Part shown: one piece after another, positions 1 to 5,517 of the stretch | How positions within the stretch are numbered: the stretch's first letter is position 1 | Layout: each line of letters begins with the position of its first letter | Assembly (NCBI GenBank): GCA_964450715.1 | Contig: CAYVFC010000213.1 | Span: 1 to 9,603 of the forward strand | Reading direction: 5' to 3' | Length of the DNA stretch: 9,603 nucleotides | Source: CAYVFC01 sp964450715 | GTDB taxonomy: Bacteria; Myxococcota_A; Polyangia; Polyangiales; JAFGIB01 | The notes under the pieces: generated by a model | Databases searched by the model: none | Told to the model about the DNA's origin: nothing | The model's input: the letters and a program-made list of their open reading frames with translations, nothing else | Program-made: the position numbers and the translations under genes

Positions 1-461
1 AAATGACCGATCACGATGCCGGAATGGGTGATCACGATGGCCGAAATGCGCAGGTGCAGCGAAGCAGCAGCGGGATGGTTCACGACGCGTACCGGTGCCA
101 CCCTGTCTTCGCCGAGCGACCATTGCAGAGACGAGAAGAATGCGCGGACCTCGCGATCCGCGACGAGCGCCTGCTCGACATCGTCACCTAGGTAATCTGT
201 AGCAGATGATGAACCCCCTGCGTCAAAGCTGAGTTGGACGCCGAGCTGACGCAGAAGCCAAACCGGCGTTGCCAGCAGGTCACCCGCATCGACCGTAAGC
301 GAACCGAGGGTCATATACGCGCGGCGAACCAAGGGGAAGCCATCCGTCCTGGCCATCACGACTTGCGCGCCGCGGCGGCGCAGCTCTTCGCGTACCCGCT
401 GCGCCTCGCGGGTTATCCCCGAGCCGAGGATACCTACACGGGAGGGGCGCATCGCGTTCAT
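1..461 (-). CDS. Probable ATP-grasp ligase (RimK/MvdD-like), N-terminal part; C-terminus off the left edge
   Basis: An open frame of 153 codons runs from ATG at 461 to the window edge with no stop. It begins MNAMRPSRVGILGSGITREA. The visible part fits the pre-ATP-grasp domain of RimK/graspetide-ligase proteins: a first strand and glycine turn (RVGILGSG), a second strand ending in DGFP (compare D-x-FP in MvdC/MvdD-type proteins), a later PVWLLRQ (compare VWYRR), and NHPAAASLHLR near residues 130-140 (compare N-P-x-A before the first ATP-grasp strand). The Lys often found just after that point is not evident; R-I stands there instead. The ATP and Mg binding residues would lie off-window. In the family the enzyme activates a carboxylate as acyl phosphate and joins it to an amine or hydroxyl. 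As the last visible gene after a precursor peptide and two maturation enzymes, it probably ligates side chains in that peptide. No convincing ribosome binding site precedes 461; ATG at 452 is an alternative start. Confidence 0.6.
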   Translation of the reverse strand, partial: MNAMRPSRVGILGSGITREAQRVREELRRRGAQVVMARTDGFPLVRRAYMTLGSLTVDAGDLLATPVWLLRQLGVQLSFDAGGSSSATDYLGDDVEQALVADREVRAFFSSLQWSLGEDRVAPVRVVNHPAAASLHLRISAIVITHSGIVIGH

Positions 462-519
462 CGGTCCGACTGCGCCGGGGACTGCTCCGGAGGCATGTCT
501 TTCGTAGCACCGGCCAACT
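462..519 (-). pseudogene. Displaced 3' tail of the radical SAM gene
   Basis: On the minus strand, the bases between the MITE and the ATP-grasp start read in frame as ELAGATKDMPPEQSPAQSDR and then TGA (458-460), overlapping the ATP-grasp ATG by 4 bp. Joining the radical SAM codons before the MITE (...NPYC) to this stretch across one TA gives an uninterrupted frame. It is therefore read as the original C-terminal tail of the radical SAM protein, cut off by the element. Confidence 0.7.
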
Positions 520-689
520 CTAGAGCACCGATCGGGTTGAAACGTCTTTGAGTTCGCGAGGATAGAGGGGCTAGACGTGGCTGCCGGCCCGACGAGGCAG
601 TGGCAGAGCCAGTTCGAGGAGAAACGGCGCCGCAGATGGCCCCTCTAGACCGCGAAATCATGGCGTTTTCAACCCATTCGGTGCTCTAG
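520..689. mobile_element. MITE-like palindromic element, family A copy 1 (about 170 bp)
   Basis: The element has inverted ends of about 25 bp: CTAGAGCACCGATCGGGTTG at the left and the complement of CTAGAGCACCGAATGGGTTG at the right. It has TA at each boundary (521-522 and 687-688), as expected for a TA target duplication of IS630/Tc1-mariner type. The interior is also self-complementary (TAGAGGGGC near 564 against GCCCCTCTA near 640; TGGC-AGA-GCCA at 601-611), so the whole element can fold into one long hairpin. A second copy with clearly similar sequence lies at 2757-2925. No transposase is encoded, so it is non-autonomous. Its right end supplies the last codons and the stop of the radical SAM gene. 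Confidence 0.85.
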
Positions 690-1856
690 GCAATAGGGGT
701 TATGAAAAAGCTCTCCCGTATAGCCCAAGTTGGAAGAGAGGCATCCGGCGCGGCAGAGAGGGGAGTAGTGGCAGCCCCGGCAAGAACCTTGCAGCCGCTC
801 GATGTCGAAACGGCGGTTGTACTTGAATGCTTCCGGATCGTTCCAGATATCTGCCACGCTCTTTTCTCTGACGTTTCCCTCGATCCAGGGCGCTTGCGCC
901 GGAAAGGAGAGACACCCCACCACACCGCCGTCCGAGGTAATACCGATAGTCTGCAGCCCAGCGGTGCATCCCGTCCAGAATCGTACCCGTCCGAAGCGAC
1001 TGCGCACTACTTCTTCGCATCCGGCGAAATAGCCGATGTTGTCAGCCGCGTCCATCTCGAGCTTGCTGCGCGCGCGGAATTGCCGGAAGAAGGCGACCAG
1101 CCGGGGCAGATCCTCGGGCCGTAGCACGACCGGATCGGAACGGCACATCCGCCCCTCGGGAACGCAGATCTGTAGCCGCCACCGTTTGATCCCGATATCG
1201 GTCAGAAAACCGTGCAGCCACGGCAACTGGTAAAGGTTGGTACGGGTAACACAAGTGATGGCGCTCAGCTCGGTATAGCCCCGCTGCTGCAGCATCCGGA
1301 TACCGTCTTCAATGCGCGTAAATGAGCCCGGGCGGCCGCGAAGCTCGTCATGCTGCTCGGGCTTGCCATCGATGCTGAGGCCTAGAGAACGCAAGGCAGA
1401 GCCGGCGACGCGATCGGCCACGCGCGGATCGCTAAGGGTCCAGCCGTTGGTAATGGCGTTGACCCATATACCGGCTTCGGACAGGTGGCTGGCCAACGGT
1501 TTCCAGTGCGGCGAGATCAGTGGCTCGCCGCCGAGCAGAGTGAACATTCGACCGCCGAGCCGGGCCAGGTCGTCCCCCACTCGCTTCCACTCATCGAGAT
1601 CCAGCTCCTGCGGCCGAGCCTTGCCGGCCGCAGAGCCGCAGTGGCGACAGCGCATGTTGCAGCGCAGCGTCAACTCGAGCACAGCGGCGCGCGGTTTGCG
1701 CGGAATTTTATCAATGAAATACAGAGGGTTTTCCCTTAGTCGGTCGATTAGTCGCTCGATGCGTCGTTCGATATCTCGGGGCCGTTGCTGGAGCTCGTCT
1801 ACGGCCCGCTCCGCCGCCTGCAGTAGATCCGAGTATCGCCCCACTCGTCCGGTCAT
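669..1856 (-). CDS. Radical SAM/SPASM peptide-maturase-like enzyme
   Basis: 395 residues. The radical SAM cluster motif is CNMRCRHC (Cys66, Cys70, Cys73), followed by CGSAAGKARP and a GGEP motif at 109-112 (SAM binding). The C-terminal half is a Cys-rich SPASM-type region with Cys280, 297, 315, 359, 362, 368, 372 and 389, including CRGCHYSPLCRAGC, which should bind auxiliary [4Fe-4S] clusters. Such enzymes make radical C-C, C-S or epimerisation changes in peptides. The first 55 residues look helical and do not resemble a peptide-recognition (RRE) domain. The ATG overlaps the TGA of the protease gene by 4 bp (ATGA), so the two are translationally coupled. The last codons after NPYC (LEHRMG and the TGA) lie inside the inverted end of a MITE, so the native tail has been replaced; every SPASM cysteine is upstream of the junction. 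Radical SAM/SPASM is certain; peptide maturation is inferred from the neighbouring small peptide gene. Confidence 0.93.
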   Translation of the reverse strand: MTGRVGRYSDLLQAAERAVDELQQRPRDIERRIERLIDRLRENPLYFIDKIPRKPRAAVLELTLRCNMRCRHCGSAAGKARPQELDLDEWKRVGDDLARLGGRMFTLLGGEPLISPHWKPLASHLSEAGIWVNAITNGWTLSDPRVADRVAGSALRSLGLSIDGKPEQHDELRGRPGSFTRIEDGIRMLQQRGYTELSAITCVTRTNLYQLPWLHGFLTDIGIKRWRLQICVPEGRMCRSDPVVLRPEDLPRLVAFFRQFRARSKLEMDAADNIGYFAGCEEVVRSRFGRVRFWTGCTAGLQTIGITSDGGVVGCLSFPAQAPWIEGNVREKSVADIWNDPEAFKYNRRFDIERLQGSCRGCHYSPLCRAGCLSSNLGYTGELFHNPYCLEHRMG

Positions 1857-2452
1857 GCCCCACGCTCTCCCTCGGGCAGGTTCGCCGTACGTTGCCGAGC
1901 CGTTGCTACGCCGAGCCTGAGTGATTCCAGCCAGAAGTTGCGCAGGAAGTGCGCGATAACGCAGGCCGCCACGCCGCCGCTAAATAAATATAGGCCGCCC
2001 AGCGCGGCGCCGCCCAGCCCCGCGTCCAAGAAGGTAGTAATCGCACGGCCTTTACGCGCTACCGCAAGGTGGCATAGAGCAAAGGCCGAAGTGGTCACGA
2101 AGAAGCCTAGCGCTCCGTGGCCGAGCAGCCAGAACCCGATGAGCCGAAAGAGCAGCTCCTCACCGGTGGCGGCAACAAAAACGTGGACCGTTCGTACAAC
2201 GGGCAACCGGTATCTCGCAGGGGCGTATAGCGTGGCCAACTGTTGGCGCCAGAAAAAGCGCCACGGCTTGCGTTTCATAACCAAATTCGAGACGGCGACG
2301 AGCGAGATCCCGACGGGCACACCGAGCAACGCGAGACCGCTCGGGGTGCCCGACAATCGCTCGGAGAGGTCGAGCCAAATGACGGCGAACGATGCAGGAA
2401 TGAGAGCAACCACCCCCAGCGAGATGCCGAAAGACTTTTCTCTGTCTTTCAC
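1853..2452 (-). CDS. CPBP family intramembrane metalloprotease (CAAX protease/Abi family)
   Basis: 199 residues with several hydrophobic membrane segments. The three CPBP motifs are in order: EELLFR (98-103), FALCH with His128, and HFLRN (His168 to Asn172). These supply the glutamate and histidine active-site residues inside the membrane. The family includes eukaryotic Rce1 CAAX proteases and bacterial proteins that process, export or give immunity to peptides. Here it lies between a 42-residue peptide gene and a radical SAM maturase, so leader removal or immunity is the natural guess. The start is a GTG (2450-2452) with no clear Shine-Dalgarno; the frame stays open upstream, so a longer N-terminus is possible, although MKDREKSFG followed directly by a hydrophobic segment is a plausible start. 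The 3' end overlaps the radical SAM start by 4 bp. A 97-nt spacer without a clear terminator separates it from the peptide gene. Confidence 0.88.
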   Translation of the reverse strand: MKDREKSFGISLGVVALIPASFAVIWLDLSERLSGTPSGLALLGVPVGISLVAVSNLVMKRKPWRFFWRQQLATLYAPARYRLPVVRTVHVFVAATGEELLFRLIGFWLLGHGALGFFVTTSAFALCHLAVARKGRAITTFLDAGLGGAALGGLYLFSGGVAACVIAHFLRNFWLESLRLGVATARQRTANLPEGERGA

Positions 2453-2549
2453 AGCGACTGTCGAACGGGACGGGTCGCGCCTTTGCGGTTTGAGGCTACT
2501 CTGTGCGATCCGAGATCGTCTGGCTGCGCTCAGGAAGAAAACGGTCGAT

Positions 2550-2678
2550 TTACCAAAGGGGCGCAGCTTCCTCGTCGGGCATGTAACGCGTTGTAACGTC
2601 TAGGTTTTCCGCGATCTCCTCGTCATCGAGTTGCTCCATTACCTCTTCGACGATGGATAGAAGCTCTTCTTGGCTCAT
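2550..2678 (-). CDS. Small acidic peptide, candidate RiPP precursor with graspetide-like core
   Basis: A 42-codon gene with ATG at 2676-2678 and TAA at 2550-2552. The peptide begins MSQEELLSIVEEVMEQLDDE and ends ENLDVTTRYMPDEEAAPLW. It contains 14 acidic residues, one Arg, no Lys and no Cys. The N-terminal two thirds look like an amphipathic acidic leader helix. The C-terminal TTRYMPDEE places Thr29 and Thr30 four to six residues before Asp35, Glu36 and Glu37, the arrangement of graspetide cores (TTxxxxEE, or TxKYPSDxE in microviridins) where ATP-grasp ligases join Thr side chains to Asp/Glu. Tyr32 and C-terminal Trp42 are possible radical SAM targets. Support that this is a real gene: a strong Shine-Dalgarno (AGGGGAGAG, 2680-2690), a near-consensus promoter just upstream, and co-orientation with protease, radical SAM and ATP-grasp genes. 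With no cysteine, thioether (sactipeptide-like) chemistry is ruled out. Its identity as a precursor is inference from composition and context. Confidence 0.78.
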   Translation of the reverse strand: MSQEELLSIVEEVMEQLDDEEIAENLDVTTRYMPDEEAAPLW

Positions 2679-2679
2679 G

Positions 2680-2690
2680 GCTCTCTCCCC
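2680..2690 (-). promoter_or_regulatory. Strong ribosome binding site of the precursor peptide gene
   Basis: On the minus strand AGGGGAGAGAGCC directly precedes the ATG at 2678. The purine-rich run is close to a consensus Shine-Dalgarno and is stronger than any other in this operon, which fits a peptide made in excess over its modifying enzymes. Confidence 0.75.
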
Positions 2691-2720
2691 TAAGGAAACA
2701 CCCGTTTCTTACTATACAAA

Positions 2721-2749
2721 TTTATACCAATTGAAGCGACGCATGTCAA
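2721..2749 (-). promoter_or_regulatory. Near-consensus sigma70 promoter with extended -10, driving the peptide operon
   Basis: Minus strand: TTGACA (2744-2749), 17-nt spacer, TATAAA (2721-2726), with TG one base before the -10 (TGGTATAAA). This is a perfect -35, a five-of-six -10, an ideal spacer and an extended -10 in an AT-rich patch within GC-rich surroundings. Transcription should start near 2714, giving a leader of about 35 nt before the peptide ATG. The -35 lies 7 bp from the edge of a MITE (2757), so upstream regulatory sequence may have been displaced. No operator was recognised. Confidence 0.8.
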
Positions 2750-2756
2750 TGTCGGC

Positions 2757-2925
2757 CTAGAGCAGCGAACGGGTTGAAAACTCTTTGAGTTCGTGTGTTT
2801 AGAGGGTGTCAGATTCGGTGCTTGGCCCGACGAAGCAGTGGTAGAGCCACTTCGAGGAGGGACAACGCCGAACATGGCCCCTATAAGCCGCGAAATCATG
2901 AACTTTTCAACCCGATCGGTTCTAG
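2757..2925. mobile_element. MITE-like palindromic element, family A copy 2 (about 169 bp)
   Basis: Same orientation and clearly similar sequence to 520-689: shared blocks include TCTTTGAGTTCG, GGCCCGACGA, TTCGAGGAG and CCGCGAAATCATG. The ends are inverted (CTAGAGCAGCGAACGGGTTG at the left, complement of CTAGAACCGATCGGGTTGAA at the right), with TA at 2758-2759 and 2923-2924. The right end is one base from the next element. The copies have diverged in the interior, so the two insertions are not recent duplicates of each other. Confidence 0.85.
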
Positions 2926-2926
2926 A

Positions 2927-3092
2927 TAGTTCCCGGCTCAAAATGCAACTCCCGTCGCCTCGCTTGCGGGGCGGGCGCATCTGCTGCGTCGTTCCTCCTC
3001 GAAATAGCCCCACTATTCGCTCGTCGTCACTCCTTGCAGCTGCGCCCGCCGCGCTGCGCGATGCTCGGTCCGGCATTTTGAGCCGGGAACTA
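2927..3092. mobile_element. MITE-like palindromic element, family B (166 bp)
   Basis: The element has perfect 20-bp inverted ends: TAGTTCCCGGCTCAAAATGC at 2927-2946 and its exact complement at 3073-3092, with TA at both borders. The interior is a nested palindrome (GCGGGCGCA near 2972 against TGCGCCCGC near 3043; central CGAAATAG-CCCC-ACTATTCG at 3000-3019) symmetric about 3009.5, so the whole element can form a hairpin. Its sequence is unrelated to the family A elements that it abuts. No transposase is encoded. Located downstream of the isoprenoid-synthase-like gene, its transcript hairpin could act as a barrier or 3' end, though no U-run typical of intrinsic terminators is present. Confidence 0.85.
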
Positions 3093-3154
3093 GATAAGAG
3101 CGCGACCGACAACAGGCAAAGTCGGCCCGTGGGCGAGGGTATTGTGGCAGGCAA

Positions 3155-3994
3155 TCATGCGGGTCGAATGGACTCGACCAGCTGGCGCAGATGGTCCGTG
3201 TCCCGACTCGGAGCAAACACATCAAGGGCGGCAATGACTTGGCCATGGAGCTGGCTAAAAAAGAGGCGCAAACCGTCGGGACCCATATGATGCATTATAT
3301 TGGCCTTTGCGGACGAATCGTCAGCCAGCTCTCGGGGCGCCTCATGCTGATCCTGGATGTACTGCAACAAAATATAGAGGGCCTTGCACAGATCGGCCAC
3401 TTTGTCTCCGCTCGCCGGCGGCGCCTCCGCTGCCGTGGCCGCAGCTCTACCTAGGCTACCGAACTGGGCGGCTTGAGCGTTAACGGCCCGAAGATAGGTG
3501 CTCGACGACCCGTCGCCATCCTTTTCCAATAGAATCGAGTAGGGCAGATCGTGCAACGCGGTCAGCCACTGTTCAGCCACAGACGCGCCCAGGCGCAAGG
3601 CAGATCTGTTGGCGACAAAAAACAGGGCCGAGCTTACCGCCAGCAGCTGGTGCTGATGGCCCTCTTTATAGTCACCATCGACCGCATCATCGAGGACATC
3701 GGCAGCCTCTACAAAAGCTATTGTCATCTTGGCGAGCTCGGTCAGTTTGTCGTCGCGCAGGCCTAGCGCACGGCCGATCAGGTCGACCGAATAGGCCACT
3801 AGACCCCTGGGGCGCTCCTTGCGTTTGGGGACGATGTCGTTGGGCGCCATGGCCAAGGCGGCTACCAACGCCCGGACTTCTTTGTGCGGAATCTCCGCCA
3901 AGATCGCATCGATGATTTCGGGGAGCTTGAGCTTGAAGCGATCTATTCGCATCTGTACCAAATGCTCAACAGGAGTATAGTCGCTTGTTGCCAT
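3155..3994 (-). CDS. Isoprenoid-synthase-fold (polyprenyl synthetase-like) protein
   Basis: 279 residues, almost all helical. The segment ELAKMTIAFVEAADVLDD (86-103), continuing AVDGDYKEG, matches the helix D region of trans-prenyltransferases and contains a DDxxD motif (DDAVD, 102-106). SSALFFVANRSAL (121-133) fits the next helix (usual 'GDyLla'). In the region where a second Asp-rich motif (FQxxDDxLD) is expected, LLQYIQDQHEAPRELADD (209-226) lacks the DDxxD spacing, so catalysis may be altered or lost. The N-terminal half also lacks the usual Lys/Arg IPP-binding pattern in a form I can recognise. It starts with ATG after GGTGAG, 24 nt downstream of the TatT-like gene's stop and in the same direction, so it is probably the last gene of that operon. 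Alternatives are a ComQ-like peptide prenyltransferase or another class I isoprenoid enzyme. Fold assignment is fairly sure; reaction unknown. Confidence 0.7.
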   Translation of the reverse strand: MATSDYTPVEHLVQMRIDRFKLKLPEIIDAILAEIPHKEVRALVAALAMAPNDIVPKRKERPRGLVAYSVDLIGRALGLRDDKLTELAKMTIAFVEAADVLDDAVDGDYKEGHQHQLLAVSSALFFVANRSALRLGASVAEQWLTALHDLPYSILLEKDGDGSSSTYLRAVNAQAAQFGSLGRAAATAAEAPPASGDKVADLCKALYILLQYIQDQHEAPRELADDSSAKANIMHHMGPDGLRLFFSQLHGQVIAALDVFAPSRDTDHLRQLVESIRPA

Positions 3995-4018
3995 CGTCTC
4001 ACCGGTGTCGCCATGAAT

Positions 4019-4669
4019 TCAGAGACAGTCGTCGAGCTCGGCGTCTTCTACCAACCGCATGAGCAGCTTCCGGTCGTCCGCGCGCAGCTGCTCCTGGTGA
4101 GCCAGGCAGAAGCAGAGATCCTCTTGCGCCGGTTCGGGATCGCCGAGCGCCACAAAGGCCTCGGCCAAGCGCAGCCGGGTCTGCAGGTCCTCCGGCCACC
4201 GCTGCTTGAGATCCAGCAGCAGCTCGAGCCCGGTCTCGGAATCGCCGCGTTCCAGCATGACGGCCGGCGCCAGCACGTAGAGGGTGCCCAGCATGCGCTG
4301 CGCCGCTCCCTGGCGGAAGTCGCGGTCCATGTTCATGCTGGAGCGGGCATAACGCTCCGCTTCCTTGACCAGCGCCGGCGCGCCCACGCCGCTCTGCTGC
4401 GCCAACCTTCCGGCCACGGCCGCGCGGGCAAAGGCATCGGCCGCGTCCCTTATCGGTTGCTTCGCCACGATCTGGTAGGCGTAGCTCCGATCCTGCTCGC
4501 TATCGCGTCCCTCGGCGATCAGCGCCTCCAGGGCGTCGGAGACGGCCAGGGGGCCGCGGTCGGCCGTCACCCGCAAGGTCGGATCTACCCGCTCGGCGGG
4601 AATCTCCGCCGGACGAACGGTACAGGCGGCGGCAAGAGCCAGCGCCAGGGTTACGGACCATCGCGCCAA
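4019..4669 (-). CDS. TatT-like/TPR-like lipoprotein
   Basis: 216 residues from a TTG start at 4667-4669, two nucleotides after the upstream gene's TAG. The TTG is favoured because GAGGT precedes it by five bases and because the first residues then form a short lipoprotein signal: MARWSVTLALALAAAC with Cys16 as the lipidated residue. The lipobox has Ala instead of Leu at -3, so it is slightly off consensus. The mature part is helical, with TPR-like segments such as RMLGTLYVLAP (125-135) and LRLAEAFVALGD (166-177) like those in TatT, the periplasmic T component that pairs with some solute-binding proteins. A longer frame reaches 4945 but overlaps the preceding gene and has an implausible Arg/Gly-rich N-terminus. 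Sitting directly behind a PhnD-like binding protein, it may be that protein's periplasmic partner. The TatT assignment is tentative; the lipoprotein call is firmer. Confidence 0.65.
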   Translation of the reverse strand: MARWSVTLALALAAACTVRPAEIPAERVDPTLRVTADRGPLAVSDALEALIAEGRDSEQDRSYAYQIVAKQPIRDAADAFARAAVAGRLAQQSGVGAPALVKEAERYARSSMNMDRDFRQGAAQRMLGTLYVLAPAVMLERGDSETGLELLLDLKQRWPEDLQTRLRLAEAFVALGDPEPAQEDLCFCLAHQEQLRADDRKLLMRLVEDAELDDCL

Positions 4670-4671
4670 AG

Positions 4672-5505
4672 CTACCTCGTGTAAGAAGCTTCCAGCGATC
4701 GGTAGAGGCTCGCCGGGGCCGCGGTCAGCCGGGCGATGCCCACGCTCTTGCAGGCCTCTTTCCCCTCCTGCCGGCAGAGCCCGGAGAGCGACTTCTTGAA
4801 GGCTTGCACCCGCTGCTTGTCCGCGCTGGGAAAGGCGACCACGGCCATGCCTGGCAGCTCGCGGCTCTTCCAGGCCACCTGCAGCTCGTTCCCCTGCTCC
4901 AACTTGCCGGCGGCATCCAGCTGCGCGTCGTCTATCAGGGCGCACTCAGCCTTGTCGCGAATGACGGCCTTGAGCGTCTGCACCGGACGGCTGGTGGATA
5001 CCAGCTGGAAGTCGGCCAGGCGGAAGGCTCCGGCGGCGACCACCGCTTCTATGAACTTCGAATCCTGAAGGTGGTTGCTGGCCAGCCGCTTTGCCTTGCA
5101 CTGCTGCAGCGACTTGGCGCTCTTGCTCACCAGAAAGTACTGCTGCCCGCCGCCCGCTACCACGCTCACCTGGCCGATGATCGTGAGGCGATGGGGCTTC
5201 TTCATGGCCAGCAGCGCGCCCAGCGAGAAAATGCCGAAGTCAGGCCTCTGCTCCTCGATGTAGGCCTCGGCGCTCTGCCGGCGGGTCAGGTACTTGCCCT
5301 CGGCCGCCGGCCAGCCGTTAATCTTCGCCGCCACACCCAGCAGCTTGTCCAGATAGGGCTGGGCCTGGGCGCCGCTGCCCACCGAGTTCTCCCGCAGCAC
5401 CAGCACTTTCACCGTCTCGCCGGCGCGGACGCCGAGGCAGAGCGGTAACAGCACAGCGATTATCACCGCGGTGGACAGAATCCTCTTGCGTTTCGCTCCG
5501 TGCAT
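4672..5505 (-). CDS. PhnD/SsuA-like periplasmic solute-binding protein
   Basis: 277 residues. It has a classic Sec signal peptide (Lys/Arg-rich MHGAKRKR, a hydrophobic core to about residue 24, cleavage near VRAGET). The mature part resembles the phosphate/phosphonate ABC binding family (PhnD): a first strand VKVLVLREN, a helix with QPYLDKLLGVAAKI, then RPDFGIFSLGALLAM (87-101), where PhnD-like proteins read substrate access ('D-x-G/A'), and an inter-domain strand QQYFLVSKSAKSL. Four Cys are present, including the pair in LCRQEGKEAC, possibly a disulfide. No ABC permease or ATPase is next to it, so it may be an orphan sensor or scavenging protein. The ATG is preceded by AGGTAGAG. It lies 12 nt after the MBL gene and 2 nt before the lipoprotein gene, so the three are probably one transcript. 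Ligand unknown. Confidence 0.75.
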   Translation of the reverse strand: MHGAKRKRILSTAVIIAVLLPLCLGVRAGETVKVLVLRENSVGSGAQAQPYLDKLLGVAAKINGWPAAEGKYLTRRQSAEAYIEEQRPDFGIFSLGALLAMKKPHRLTIIGQVSVVAGGGQQYFLVSKSAKSLQQCKAKRLASNHLQDSKFIEAVVAAGAFRLADFQLVSTSRPVQTLKAVIRDKAECALIDDAQLDAAGKLEQGNELQVAWKSRELPGMAVVAFPSADKQRVQAFKKSLSGLCRQEGKEACKSVGIARLTAAPASLYRSLEASYTR

Positions 5506-5517
5506 CTCTACCTGCTC

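Noticed and set aside
458..661. 67-codon minus-strand ORF as an independent gene
   Set aside because: It starts inside the MITE and ends in the displaced radical SAM tail; it is a chimera of element and gene remnant with no ribosome binding site. Its possible role in coupling is listed as a finding instead.
2506..2518. Short hairpin CGATC-CGA-GATCG between the peptide and protease genes as a terminator/attenuator
   Set aside because: A five-bp stem with no following T-run on the coding strand is too weak to call; most such stems arise by chance.
2550..2678. Sactipeptide, mycofactocin or PQQ-type precursor
   Set aside because: It has no cysteine, so no thioether; the C-terminus does not match the mycofactocin Val-Tyr end, nor the PqqA Glu-x3-Tyr motif in the right context, and no RRE gene such as MftB or PqqD is seen.
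2690..3290. ORFs on both strands across the two abutting elements (2690-3154 minus, 2793-3290 plus)
   Set aside because: They run through palindromic elements and into non-coding flanks or antisense of the isoprenoid-like gene; Arg/Ser/Pro-rich composition and no plausible start signals.
3884..4684. 266-codon plus-strand ORF
   Set aside because: It is antisense to the TatT-like lipoprotein and the start of the isoprenoid-like gene; no ribosome binding site and low-complexity Arg/Gln/His composition.
4670..4945. Long N-terminal extension of the TatT-like protein to ATG at 4945
   Set aside because: It overlaps the PhnD-like gene over its whole length and reads as Arg/Gly-rich nonsense; the TTG at 4669 has a Shine-Dalgarno and gives a lipoprotein signal.
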